The position numbers and the translations under genes were made by a program. A stretch of DNA of 64,000 nucleotides, from the NCBI RefSeq assembly GCF_009730595.1, contig NZ_CP046276.1:496001-560000 (forward strand), given 5' to 3'. Each line of letters starts with the position of its first letter. Position 1 is the stretch's first letter. Below the pieces are notes generated by a model that made no database searches, was not told the DNA's origin, and worked only from the letters and a program-made list of their open reading frames with translations. Source of the DNA: Spiroplasma tabanidicola (lineage in GTDB: Bacteria > Bacillota_I > Bacilli_A > Mycoplasmatales > Mycoplasmataceae). Positions 23,207 through 34,802 of this stretch are shown here, one piece after another.

Positions 23207-23731
23207 TTAAAAAAATTTTTTTCATTACTTTATAAATAAAAGTTTTTTTAAAAATAGTTTGAACTAAGATATTTTTATTAGTATTTTTATAGTTATATTA
23301 TTATTTTACAGTGTGTATCTCTTACTCTTTATTAGAATTAAATTTTATAAAATTAATAATTCAAAAAAATACCAATTTAGTGTAATTTTTAATGTTAATT
23401 ATTTCAAATATTTTTTAAAAAAACAACTCAGTTATTCAAGTGCTTGGATTAGATTTTATTTATTAGTAATGTTAAATATTTTTTGTATTTATATAAAATA
23501 TTTTATTTAATCAATATATAGATTATGACTTTTGTACAATTTTTATTATAATTATAAAAAGTTTTATTAATTCTTTTAATGCTATTTTTTTATTGAATAT
23601 ATTTTATTTATTCATTTATTTATGATGTACGAAGAAAATATTATATACTTGTTTAAAGTTTATATAAAAGTTAATATTTTTTAACTTTAACTTTAAAATT
23701 ACAAATAAAAAAAAATCAAGGCTGTAAATGT

Positions 23732-23737
23732 TATAAT
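23732..23737 (+). promoter_or_regulatory. Extended -10 promoter of lipoprotein A1
   Basis: TGTTATAAT (TGn plus TATAAT) lies 37 bases before the A1 ATG and is followed by AAAGGATTAAGTA before the start. The same layout precedes A2 at 27390, showing that the promoter was duplicated with the genes. Confidence 0.55.
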
Positions 23738-23773
23738 AAAAAAGAATAGTAATAATAATTAAAGGATTAAGTA

Positions 23774-25477
23774 ATGAAAAAAGTAATGAGTATATTAAGT
23801 TTGTTTTTACTAATGTTTTTATCAGGAACATCAATTTTATCATGTAAAACTATTAAAATAGACAATTCATGAGATAATAAAATATATAAAATAACAAAAA
23901 GAGTTCAAGATAATATAATTGAAAAAAATATCAGATCAAAAGATAAACAAGGAATAATAAAAAATATAAAAGATAATATTGGTGATATCGAAGATGTTTA
24001 TTTTGAAATAAATAATAATATAAAAGAAAAAGATATTTTAATCGATGTTAATATAGATAAAGTAAATGATAAAACATACGAAACTACTTTAAAATTTTTT
24101 GATACTTATAAAAGCAATGATAAGTATCTATATAAAAGTATTTTTTCAACTACAGCTGAATATTCTTTTCTTAGAAAATTAGATGAAATTGAAAATATTG
24201 AAGTTGAGTCTAATGAAATAACTAATAGTGCTACTTATGGAGCTGCAAACCTTCATATAACAAATTATTCAAAAATAGAAACTATATATATAAAACCAAT
24301 TGACAATGAAGATCTATTTATTTCTTTTTATATTTTTAATAAAAATAATGAAACATATATTTCTATTGATTTAAAAGAAGTAACAGACAATAAACCAAAA
24401 ACTACTAAACTTGAAATAAGCGCATCAAATGTCAAAAATAAAATTATAATAAAAGCTACAAGCATCTATAGTGGTGGTTTAGAAATTAAAACAGATATTT
24501 CTAAAGTTGATGTGGTATGAGGTGAAAAGTTTGAAATAAAAGTTTTAAATTATTCATTAATATCAGATTTAAAAATAGAGTCAGATTATGATTTACAAAA
24601 AATTAATTATGATAATAATACTGGATTAATTTCAGGTTATGCAATAAAAAACAGTAATAACAATTTTTTGATAAATGAAGAATTTTATTTTTATTTAATT
24701 TCTGATGTATATTATAGAAAACTTATTGAAGTTTCGATTAAATCCATTAATATATTTGAAAATTTTAATAAAGAAGATATAAATTTATCAACAATAAATA
24801 AAACTTATTTAAAAGTAAATAAAAATATAGATGAAATAACTTTTTCTTCTTTAAGAAATAATAGTTTTGATAATGAAAATGTTGTATTTGAAAATGGTAA
24901 TTATACAAATGGTAATTGACAAGTAAAATATAATAAAATTAATGAAATTATATTGAGTGGTTATTGAGCAAATAAAGAAAAAGATACTTATGTGCTAGTT
25001 GATTCAATTTATACCAAAGTAATAAATGGAGTAACATATACACAAAAAATTAAAGACTATCGAGTACATTTTATAGTTACAGAATGAGATAAAAAATTAG
25101 ACATTTTTTCAAATAAGGATTGTATTAAATTTGAATCAGTTATTAATAACAAATATTTAGATTATACTTTTGATGATTCAAAAAAAGAAATAAAAGTATT
25201 TACAAACTCAAACTCAATAAGGTTTTATATTAAAAATAATTTTTATAGAAAAATAAACAACTTAAATGATTTTTATATAGAAAATAATTATCTTGTATCG
25301 CTAAATTCTACATATAAGGGTTTTCCTAATAAAAAAATAGAGTATAGTAAAGTAAATATCATAACTATTAAAAATATTGAAGAATTTAAAAAAGCAGTAG
25401 AAACTAATATTCTTTACAAAGAAGGAGAAAGCAATTTAAACGATTATAAATTGCAAATTATCTATAAAGAAAGTTAA
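23774..25477 (+). CDS. Array lipoprotein A1
   Basis: This 567-residue lipoprotein has signal MKKVMSILSLFLLMFLSGTS and lipobox ILSC. The mature part is rich in Lys, Asn, Ile and Asp, with no transmembrane segment. It is clearly paralogous to A2 (27422) along the full length; shared landmarks are NIIEKNIRSKDKQ, EYSFLRKL, WGEKFEIKVLNYSL, ISGYAIKN and NVVFENGNYTN. It also matches the N-terminal half of the truncated copy at 32525. The next gene starts 16 bases later, so A1 and B1 form a pair. Function unknown; surface exposure and antigenic variation are plausible inferences. Confidence 0.85.
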
Positions 25478-25493
25478 AAAAAGGTATATAAGC

Positions 25494-27164
25494 ATGAAAA
25501 AATTAATTAAATTAATATTTGGTATTTCTTTAACTACAGTTATTAGTTCTACGGTTGTATCATGTTCTCATAAAATAAAACTTTCTGAAAATGATATTAA
25601 AAATATGATAAATGAAGAATATAGTAAAAGTGATATGTATTATCGATCTATGGAAGATGTAAATAATGTTTTGAGCAATATTTTTATGAAATATAATAAT
25701 TATATACAATTAAACAGTGTTGGAAATCCTAACCAAGAAGGTTATTTGATAAAAGCAAATAAAATAGAAGAAACAACAGCAAAAATTAGTTTTTCTATTA
25801 CTGCGCAAAAAATAGAAAAAGTTGGATCAGAGTTTATTGTTAATGATGATTTTTTTTATAATCAGACTTATAAAACTTTCAAATGAATCGATAAATTAAG
25901 TGTTGATAATGACAAATTTCAAACAGATTTTTATAATAAAACTGTATCTATAAAAATTTTAAATTTTGAAGATCTAGATGGAATAAGTTATAAAATAGTT
26001 GATGGTAAAGAATGAGTGGAAAAAAGTGATTTTGATAGTATCAATAAAAACATTTTCAATATAACTATTATTCCAAATCTAGAATCATATCAAAGTAATA
26101 GAATTATTAGATTTTTGTTTAAGGCAAAAAATGCTAAAGAATATACTAATATTGAAATTGAAAATGTTATAAAAACTTATGATCCTATAATTGAAACAGA
26201 TATTAAAAATAATGAAATTACTACAAAATGGGGTAATAAAATAGAATTTAATATCTTAGATTATGCTAAATATAAAAATTTAAAAGTAGCTCCTACAAGT
26301 TATTCAAATAGTCTAATTGAAGATTTTGTAATAAATAATGGAAAAGTTACGACAACAATGTTGTATAGAAATGATGAATATAATACATTTTTTCAAAGTT
26401 CTTATTTTTGATTAAATATTATGGCTGATGATATACCATCACCTACAAAAATAAAAATAATAGCTAATCCTATTGATACTCCATTTGTTAACAACAATAA
26501 TGAGAGTAATATTAATTTAAATGTAAGCAAGGAAAATGAAATACTTTTTGATAAAAAAATTAAAAATAAAAAATTACATTTTAAAGAAGATGACGCTAAA
26601 AAATATTTGTTATTTAAAAATGGTAATGTTGAATCTAATGGTGTAGATTATAGTGGTTTAGATAAAATGATAATTGAAGGTTGAGTTTTTGATAAATCAA
26701 AAAACTATATATGATGCAATCTTAGTTTCGATAAAGAATTTATTTTATTAAACAACTCTATTGTTACTAAAAATTTAGTTTATAATTTCTTTTTTATATT
26801 AAAAGAGTATAAAATTAACGATATAAAAATTAACGACCAAAATACTATAATTCAATCAAACGATGATAATGATTTAAATTATGAAATTAATAATAATATT
26901 GTTGATGTTTATACAAAAGCTGATAATTTTTATTTAAAAATAAAAACTGAAGAATTTAGAAAGTTCAATTCTATTATTGAAGAATTTAGTGATGATGACA
27001 CGGATATAAAATTAGAATATACATTTGATATTTATCAGTACTATAAAGAGTATTGTGATATAAAAATAAGTTATTTTAGTTATTTAGATGAGAAATTAAT
27101 ATCTACAAAGTTAAAATTTGGTTATAACCAGTATGATCTAAATTTTAAAGTTCATTTATCTTAA
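25494..27164 (+). CDS. Array lipoprotein B1
   Basis: This 556-residue lipoprotein has signal MKKLIKLIFGISLTTVISST and lipobox VVSC. It is a different family from A but paralogous to B2 (29143). Landmarks are KLSENDIKNMINEEYSKSD, EGYLIKANKIEETTAKI, EIENVIKTYDPIIETD and KWGNKIEFNIL. A long shared DNA block around 26310-26370 is nearly identical to B2. It follows A1 by 16 bases and ends with a 257-base gap before A2. No function can be assigned. Confidence 0.85.
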
Positions 27165-27389
27165 AAGAAAAACTTATTCAAATTTAAATAAAAGTTAACG
27201 TATATTATAAGTCTTTTAAGTTAATTTATACGCATAATTTTTTCATGACTTATATTTTTATGCTTTTAATGATTAATATTCTATCTTTTTTCTATTGTAA
27301 ATAATTAATTGGTTTTAAGAAAAATATTTTTATATAAATGAGATAAAAATTTTTTATAAAATAAGTATTTTGGAATATATTATAAATGC

Positions 27390-27395
27390 TATAAT
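27390..27395 (+). promoter_or_regulatory. Extended -10 promoter of lipoprotein A2
   Basis: TGCTATAAT lies 27 bases before the A2 start and is followed by AAAAGGATAAGTA, nearly the same leader as A1. Confidence 0.55.
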
Positions 27396-27421
27396 AAAAT
27401 AAAATATTAAAAGGATAAGTA

Positions 27422-29128
27422 ATGAAAAAAATTTTAAACATATTGAGTATATTTTCTCTAATGTTGTTCACTGGAACAACTATTTTAGCTTGTAGTACTT
27501 ATGCATATACTCCAGATCAACTTGGTAAAATATTCAAAATTATTAAAAGAATTCAAGATAATATAATTGATAATAATATTAGATTAAAAGATAAACAAGA
27601 CATAATAAATAATATAGTAAACAATATAAAAGATATTGATGATGTATACTTTGAAAAAAATAGTAATATAAAAGAAAATGATGTTCTTATAAATATAAAT
27701 ATAAATAAAATAAACGATAAATCATTTGAAACAACAATAGAATTTTTTGAGTCTTATAAGATTAATGGCGGTTATGAATACAAAAGTGATTATTCACAAT
27801 CATCTGAATATTCTTTTCTTAGAAAATTGGAAGAAATTGAAGACATCGAAATAGAATCTAATGACATAAAAAATGATAGAGAAAGTGGATATGCAAGAAT
27901 TTATATAAAAAATTATTCAAAAATTGAAACAATTTCTTTTAAACCAATTGAAAACGAAGAACAATTTGAGAAATGATGAATTACTAATGATGAATTTGAT
28001 AATGTCTATATTGCTGTTGAATTTAAAAAAATAATAAATTATAAAAATAATGTTACTAAATTTGAATTAAGTGCAACAAATGTAAATAATAAAAAAGTAA
28101 TATCTATAACAAATATATTTGATAGTGAACGAAATATTCAAACAAATATTGATAAAGTCAATTTAATATGAGGTGATAAGTTTGAAATTAAAGTTTTAAA
28201 TTATTCTTTAGTTTCTGATTTAAAAATAAAATGTGATTTTGATTTAAAAGAAATAAAATATGATAACAAAAGCGGGATTATATCTGGTTATGCAATAAAA
28301 AATAAGGATAACAATTTTTTGAGAGAGGAACAATTCTCAGTTTATTTGATATCTGATTTATATAACACTAAGGTTTTAAGTTTTTCAATTAAACCTATAG
28401 AAATTTTTGAAAATTTAAATGATGAAAATATAAATTTATCCACAACAAGTAAAACATATTTAAAAGTAAATCAAAATATAGATGAACTTACTTTTTCTGC
28501 ATTAAGTCATAAAAGTTTTGATTATGAAAATGTAGTATTTGAGAATGGAAATTATACAAATGATAATTTACAAGTAAAATATAGAAAAACTGATGAAGTT
28601 ATATTAAGCGCTTGATGAGCAAATGAAAAAAAAGAATCTTATGTATTGGTTGATTCTAGCTATTCTAAAGTAATTGATGGTGAAACATATACACAAAAAT
28701 TTAAAAATTATCGATTACATTTTTCAGTTACACAATGAGATAAAAAACTAGATATATTTTCTTTTAAAAATGATGTTAAATTTGAATCAAGAGCTAAAAA
28801 TAAGTATTTAAAATATAATTTTGATGATTTAAGTAAAGAAATAAAAGTATTTACAAACTCAAACTCAATAAATTTTTATCTAAAAAATACATTTTATAGA
28901 AAAATAAATAACTTAAATGATTTGTATATAGAAGATACTAATCTAGTTTCATTAAATCCCACATTTAAAGATTTTCCTGCTAAAAATATTGAATATATTA
29001 AAATAAATGTTATAAGTATTCAAAATATTGAAGAATTTAATAAAGCAGAAAAAACCAATTTAATTTACAATATTGGCAAAAGTAATTTAAACAGTTTTAA
29101 AATTCAAATTATATATAAAGAAAGTTAA
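27422..29128 (+). CDS. Array lipoprotein A2
   Basis: This 568-residue lipoprotein has signal MKKILNILSIFSLMLFTGTT and lipobox ILAC. It aligns with A1 from start to end with few gaps. A stretch of 37 bases near 28845 is identical to A1 near 25188, which suggests recent duplication or gene conversion. B2 begins 14 bases after its stop, repeating the A-B pairing. Trp residues use TGA. Function unknown. Confidence 0.85.
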
Positions 29129-29142
29129 AATGAAGGGGAAAA

Positions 29143-30807
29143 ATGAAAAAATTAATTAAGTTAATGTTCGGTATTTCTTTAACCGCTGCTTTTAGCACCA
29201 CAGTTATTTCATGTTCAAGAAATAAAATAAAACTTTCTGAAACTGATATTGCAAATATTATTAATAATGAATTTAGTAAAAGTGATAGTTATTTTCATTC
29301 AATGGAAGAAGTAACAAGTACACTAGTTCAACTTTTTATGCAATATAACAATTATGTGAAAATAAATAGTATTGGAAATCTTCATCAAGAAGGTTACTTA
29401 ATAAAAGCCAACAAAATAGAAGAAACAACTTCAAAAATTAATTTTTCTATCACTGCACAAAAAATAGAAAAAGTTGAATCAGAATTCATCGTTAGTGATA
29501 GTAATTTTTATAATGAAAATTATAAAGCTTTTAAATGAGTCAATAAAATAAATGTTGATAATGATAAATTTGAGACTGATTTTTATAATAAAAATGTATC
29601 TATAAAAATTTTAAATTTACAAGATCTAGATGGAATAAGTTATGAAATTAAAGATGGTAAAGATCAGGTTGAAAATTGTGGTTTTGATCCTAATAATAAA
29701 AGTATCTTTAATATAACTATGATTCCCAATATAAATTCAAATATAAATAATCAAACTGTTATAATTATTTTTAAAGCGAAAAATGTTAAACCTTTTACTA
29801 TTGTCGAAATCAAAAATGTTATAAAAGATTATGATCCTGTAATTAAAACAGACCTTGAAAATAGTGAACTTAGCACAAAATGGGGAAACCGAATAGAATT
29901 TAATATTTTAAATTATTCTAAATATAAAAATTTAAAAGTATCTTCTACAAGTTATTCAGATAGTCTAATTGAAGATTTTGTAATAAATAATGGAAAAGTT
30001 ATGACAACAATGTTGTATAAAGATGATAAATATAATACATTTTTTCAAAATTCTTATTTTTGATTAAATATTATTGCTGATGATATCCCAGCTCCTACTA
30101 AAATAAAAGTAATTATCAATCCAATTTCCCCATTTATTAACAATAATGATATGAAAGATATTAATTTAGAAGTTGGTAAGGAAAAAGAAATAGTTTTTGA
30201 TAAAAAAATTAAAAATAAAAAATTATATTTTAATAATGCTTTAGCTAAAAAATACTTATTATTTAAAAATGGTAATGTTGAATCTGATAGTGTAGATTAT
30301 AGTAACTTAGATAAAATGATTGTTGAAGGATGAATTTATAATGAATCTGAAGACTATATATCATGTAAATATAGTTTTGATAAAGATTTTAGTTTAGTAA
30401 ATAATTATTTTGTCACTAAAAATTTAGTTTATAATTTTACTTTTACAATAGAGAAATATAGTGATAATGATATAAAAATAAATGATCAAACCATTAAAAT
30501 ACAGTCAGATGAAGATAGTAGTTTAAAATATGAAATTAATAATTCGATAGTTAATGTTTTTACAAAAGCTGACAACTTTTATTTAAAAATAAAAACAGAA
30601 GAATTTAGAAAATTTAACTCAATAATAAAAGAACTTTTTGATTCTACTGATATAGACTTAAAATATACATTTGATATAAATCAATATAATAAAGAATATT
30701 GTGATATAAAAATAAGTTATTCTACTGATCCAGAAGAAAAATTAAATACATATTTAATTTTTGGTTATAATCAATATAAATTAACTATCAAAATTAATTT
30801 AACTTAA
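29143..30807 (+). CDS. Array lipoprotein B2
   Basis: This 554-residue lipoprotein has signal MKKLIKLMFGISLTAAFSTT and lipobox VISC. It is paralogous to B1 throughout, for example KLSETDIANIINNEFSKSD, SLIEDFVINNGKV and FKNGNVESDSVDYSNLDKM. A GAAGGGG ribosome site lies before the ATG. Last intact member of the A-B-A-B tandem; a decayed A-type copy follows. Confidence 0.85.
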
Positions 30808-30989
30808 TAATTAATAAAATTTGATTATTTGATTTGTATTTAAATAAATGTAATATAGACAGTAATTTTTTATTAAATTATATTATAAGGTTCCTTTTTC
30901 CTTTTTTTAAAAAAAATAAAACGTTTTATTTTATAAATATTATTTTTTACATTATTTATATTTTATAATTTTATTGTTAAATTTAGAAT

Positions 30990-32440
30990 GTGTTTATGAA
31001 GAAATTGTTATATATATTGAATTTATTTGATATTACAATTTTATCACCAATTTCTGTTGTATCATGTAAAGGTTTAGGACAAAACTATAAATTGGCATGT
31101 GATATTTTAAAAGTTGAAAAATTGATAAAAGAAATTTTGATAAATAAAAATATAAGATCATTAAATGAAGATGAATCAATAAAAAGTTTTTAAAATGCAT
31201 CAAGTGATCTAGATTATGTTCTTTTTGAAAAAAATGATAATATTAAAAATGATGATTTATTATTAAAAGTTGAAATAAAACAAAAAATTTATAAAACTTT
31301 TGAAACATAAATTTATTACTATAATACATATGAAAGTAAAAAACTATATCATTATAAAAAAACTCCATTTTCTATTATAAGTTTTTCTTTTTAAATTAAT
31401 CAATTATTCTTGATACATACTAGTTCGATTTGAAAAACCTAATGCTATTTTAATTCTAAATAAATAGAAGATATCAAACTTATCCTTTTTGAAAATCAGA
31501 TCAAATTAAAAGTTACAGACTTGAAGACTATGGTAAAACTGCTAATTGTTATATAAAAAATTAAAAAGATAATAAATAATAAAATAGATATCAGTAATTT
31601 TGAGTTAAGTTAAAGTAATTTAAAAAATGCATAAATTATAAGTGTAAAAAACATTTATGGTGCAGATAATGATATTAATACCAATGTATCAGAATTATAT
31701 GTTTTATGAACTAAAAAAATGAACTCATTTTTAAATATCAATCAATTAAAGATTTAGAGGTAAATATCACAACTAAATTAATAACTTGAAATTATAATTA
31801 TAATACAGATATTATAAGTGGTTATGCATATAAAGAATCCGATAACAATATTCTAATTTATGAAGATTGTTATATTATATTAAGCTCATATAAATTAGGA
31901 ATGAAAAAATGACAAAAATAGTTAAAAAAAAATAAGTATTTTTAATAATGTTTTTAGCAATTATATAAGTTTATTGAAAAAATACAGTTTTAAATATAAA
32001 TAAAAATATAAATAAACTGATTTTTAAAACTTTTAACAGTTCTAGCTTTAATCAAAATTATATTAAATGCTTAATGATGAGATGATAGTTAGAATAAACT
32101 TATAGATGACATAAGTTATTCTTTTGAAATAAATGCGATAAAATATATTGAATCAATTGAAAATAATAGATATTACTTTTAGTAAATGTTTGAGAAAAAA
32201 AATTTCTTTATATGTTCTTTTAAAGATAAAATATTTTTTTTGATTATAATTAAGAAAAAATATTAAAATATAATTTTAATAAAAAAAATAATAGCATTAT
32301 AGTTTTACAGATAAAGTAAATATAAAAACAATTTTGTGAAAAAATTAAATAATTTAAATACATGAAATATAGAAAATAATTTGTTAATTGATTCAAAAAT
32401 TTCAGAAAGTTATTTTAAAAACTTAACAATGTTTTTTAAT
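30990..32440 (+). pseudogene. Decayed A-type lipoprotein (third A copy)
   Basis: A lipoprotein signal (MKKLLYILNLFDITILS, lipobox VVSC) starts at 30996 and continues with A-family sequence (EILINKNIRSLNEDESI, then DLDYVLFEKNDNI) across in-frame TAA stops at 31191 and 31307. Further on, separated by frame changes, come A-family pieces such as ISVKNIYGADN and DIISGYAYKESDNN, the latter matching IISGYAIKN of A1/A2. At least four stops or frameshifts are visible, so no product is expected. The 3' limit is approximate. Confidence 0.8.
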
Positions 32441-32524
32441 GTATAATAAAACTAAAAGTAATTAGAAAAACTTTAGAATAAATTTTTTCTATAATGAATA
32501 AAATTATCATAGTATGGAGGTAAT

Positions 32525-33241
32525 ATGAAAAAATTTTTAACTACATTATGTTTATCATCATCACTTGTTATACAACAAGCGTATATTTTGGGATGTAAAA
32601 CAGATAATAAAGAAGATATTTCAAAGCAAAAAGTAGAATTTGTTAATAATTTGTTAAAACAAGAAATATTTGAAAAAAAATTAAGATTCAATAATATAGA
32701 AGAAATAATTAATAAAATAAAAGAAATCACAAGTAGTTTAGATTATTTGCATTTTGATAACAAGGAAGATATAAAACAAGATGATATATTAGCCAAAATT
32801 AAAATTGATACAGTATCTAATAAAGAATTTAAAATTTTAATAAGCTATTATAAAAGCTATAAGTCTAATGGCAAGTTTATTTTTGATGATACTTATTATT
32901 ATAGTTTTAGTTTTCAAATTTTAAAAAAACTTCAATATATTGATAACATTTTTGTTGAAAAAGATAGTATAGAAAATACTATAGATAATTCAATTGCTGA
33001 CTTAAAAATAACTAATTATAATTTAATAGAAGATATTTATTTAACACCAATAGAAAATAAAGATCAATTTGATATATTTGGTGTTGAAGATAAAAAAGAT
33101 TACGCAATTGTTCATGTATTTATGAAAAAGATAGTAGATAATCAATCTAAAATAACAAAATTTATTTTATCTGCAAGTAATGCTAAAAATACATTAGTAA
33201 TTAGTGTTAACAATATTTATGGAATGACTAAAAGCAAATAA
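32525..33241 (+). CDS. Truncated A-type array lipoprotein
   Basis: This 238-residue lipoprotein has signal MKKFLTTLCLSSSLVIQQAY with lipobox-like ILGC. The body matches the N-terminal 40 percent of A1/A2: KLRFNNIEEIINKIKE, SSLDYLHFDNKEDIKQDDIL, SYKSNGKFIFDDT, ITNYNLIEDIYLTPIENKDQF and LSASNAKN. It ends where A1 continues into KVDVVWGEKFEIK. It is either a short stable paralog or a deletion remnant. A GGAGGT ribosome site precedes the ATG and a terminator follows at once, so it may be expressed. Confidence 0.7.
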   Translation: MKKFLTTLCLSSSLVIQQAYILGCKTDNKEDISKQKVEFVNNLLKQEIFEKKLRFNNIEEIINKIKEITSSLDYLHFDNKEDIKQDDILAKIKIDTVSNKEFKILISYYKSYKSNGKFIFDDTYYYSFSFQILKKLQYIDNIFVEKDSIENTIDNSIADLKITNYNLIEDIYLTPIENKDQFDIFGVEDKKDYAIVHVFMKKIVDNQSKITKFILSASNAKNTLVISVNNIYGMTKSK

Positions 33242-33277
33242 AAAAATACTTCTAATAAAACTAGAAGTATTTTTTTA
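33241..33277. terminator. Bidirectional terminator between convergent lipoprotein genes
   Basis: AAAAAATACTTCTA pairs with TAGAAGTATTTTTT around a 7-base loop. A and T runs on both sides let it serve both the rightward truncated A gene and the leftward lipoprotein gene. Confidence 0.8.
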
Positions 33278-33637
33278 TTTGCTACTTGGAGCTTTATATT
33301 TTACTACAAATGTTACAGTTCCGGTAACAATTTCACTTGTATCTGCAGCAGTTGCTACAATTGATCCATTTTTTTCACTAGTAGCTTCTACAAAGTCGCT
33401 AAACACAATATCTGTTGTTTCTTCAAACTTTTTAAAATATTTATCATACATACTTGTGAATGCAGCTTTTTTAACTGCTTCAATATCATTAGAGTCTGGA
33501 GTAATAGTTGAATATTTACTATCCATATATTTCAAATCCTTTTTATGAAATTCCACAGTTGGTTTACATGCAATCGCTTCAATAGAAGTTGAACAAATAA
33601 AACTAAAACCTCCTAGAATAATTAATAATTTTTTCAT
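33275..33637 (-). CDS. Small lipoprotein
   Basis: This 120-residue protein has signal MKKLLIILGGFSFICSTS and lipobox AIAC. The mature part contains DSNDIEAVKKAAFTSMYDKYFKKFEE and a C-terminal beta stretch TVTFVVKYKAPSSK. This resembles the small spiralin-like lipoproteins of Spiroplasma in layout, but no firm family match was recognised. It reads opposite to the lipoprotein array. An AAAGGAAAA ribosome site lies before the ATG. Function unknown. Confidence 0.7.
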   Translation of the reverse strand: MKKLLIILGGFSFICSTSIEAIACKPTVEFHKKDLKYMDSKYSTITPDSNDIEAVKKAAFTSMYDKYFKKFEETTDIVFSDFVEATSEKNGSIVATAADTSEIVTGTVTFVVKYKAPSSK

Positions 33638-33706
33638 ATTTTATTTTTCCTTTCAATTTTGGTAATATCATAGCATTTTTTATCAAATTATAATAAATAA
33701 TATTAA

Positions 33707-33937
33707 TTATTTATTTAAATTATTTTCTGCAATTTGTTTATTTCTTCTAATTTTTATTAAATAAAAGTCATCTCCAGCTGCTGCAAAAATAAGTCCTAAA
33801 ATTGAACCTAAAAATATTCCTACTAAAATTGCTGCTTTTTTCTTTCCTTGTTTTGCTAATATAAAAGCAACAACTCACATTGAAATTGTAAATATAAAAT
33901 ATAAACTAAAACCAACAGCTGCTAAAATAACATTCAT
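33707..33937 (-). CDS. Small membrane protein with two helices
   Basis: This 76-residue protein was read with TGA as Trp. Two hydrophobic segments (residues about 3-27 and 36-56) are separated by a short basic loop with AKQGKKKAA, giving a helical hairpin. The C-terminus is hydrophilic. An AGGTTTT ribosome site precedes the ATG. No function recognised. It lies between the small lipoprotein and the ECF-like gene, all on the minus strand. Confidence 0.65.
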
Positions 33938-33983
33938 TTTAAAACCTCATTTATTAAAATTATAACAAAGTATATTAAATATA

Positions 33984-34007
33984 AAAAAAATAGCTATTGC
34001 TATTTTT
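33984..34007 (-). terminator. Terminator at the end of the ECF-like gene
   Basis: The stem AAAAATAGC/GCTATTTTT with loop TATT overlaps the stop codon of the minus-strand gene. The leftward A run gives the U tract on the minus transcript. Confidence 0.65.
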
Positions 34008-34740
34008 CTTGTCGTCTTATTTTGGATACAATTAATTGGATTCTGTATGTTAATAATACAAATAATATAATAGCGAATAAGTCAAAAATCATAAGACCAA
34101 TTCATGAATTCATAAAGGAAGCAAAACCAAATGATTCATCTCCAACTTCAATTAGTGATCTAAAATAAGTCATTGAAGCACCAGCAAATGGTTGCACAAT
34201 CATTATAATAGTTCCACTAACAAAAGAATAAAAAACTCTTCATCTTTTGCTTTCTTTATCATAAATATTAAATACTTTATAAAAAAGCAGTCAAAATAAA
34301 AATACTCATAATGCAAGTCCTAAACTAGATGTAAATCTAAATAAAGGGCTCATTCCATATAATATAAATTGTAATAGTCCATCCAACAAACCAATAATCA
34401 TACCCCAGTATAAACCGACTACTTGAAAGCTTATAGCAATAACAAAGTATTTTAGAGTAAATCCAACATTTACTCCTGTTATTCCTAATGGAATAACAAC
34501 ATTTATTAAACTAACAGCTGTAGACATACTTAGTAACAAACTGACAAGGGTTATGTTAAGCGTTTCGCTTTTAATTTTTGCATGTCTGTTTGTTTTGGAT
34601 AGTTTGCTGATTTCGTAATCAATATCTTCATCTCTAATTGTCAATTTATTTGGTTTATTTTCAACTATTGATTCTTGATTTGATAATTCATCAGTTTTTT
34701 TCAAATTTTTACTCCAATCTTTTAACAAGTTGGAATCCAA
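34000..34740 (-). CDS. Putative ECF transporter S component
   Basis: This 246-residue protein has a hydrophilic N-terminus of about 60 residues and six predicted membrane helices. The first helix carries LVSLLLSMSTAVSLINVVIP, like the (A/S)xxxALxxxL start of S components. It is followed by GFTLKYFVIAISFQVVGLYWG and GLLDGLLQFILYGMSPLFRF, matching the fGxxxGxxxGxxxDxLxxxLxPxG core of folate-type S components. ECF S components bind vitamins and work with an EcfAAT module, which is not in this window. The start is a TTG directly after an in-frame stop, with no ribosome site. The substrate is not assigned. Confidence 0.6.
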
Positions 34741-34802
34741 TTAATTAGTATTTATAATTGACTTTAATATTATATAATAATTTTATAAATGAGGGACTTT
34801 AA

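Larger units (their letters stand above)
23080..23773 (+). other. AT-rich intergenic stretch
   Basis: This 694-base stretch has no convincing gene. It contains a terminator near its left end (23163-23206) and the promoter of the first array lipoprotein near its right end. The only open frames are short, lack ribosome sites and have low-complexity products. It may be the residue of deleted surface genes. Confidence 0.6.

Noticed and set aside
23313-23510. Open frame of 65 codons in the gap before the lipoprotein array
   Set aside because: No ribosome site, low-complexity Phe/Tyr/Lys product, and no promoter; more likely chance in AT-rich DNA.
33279-33548. Rightward open frame opposite the small lipoprotein
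   Set aside because: The minus strand has a proper signal, lipobox and ribosome site; the plus-strand frame does not.
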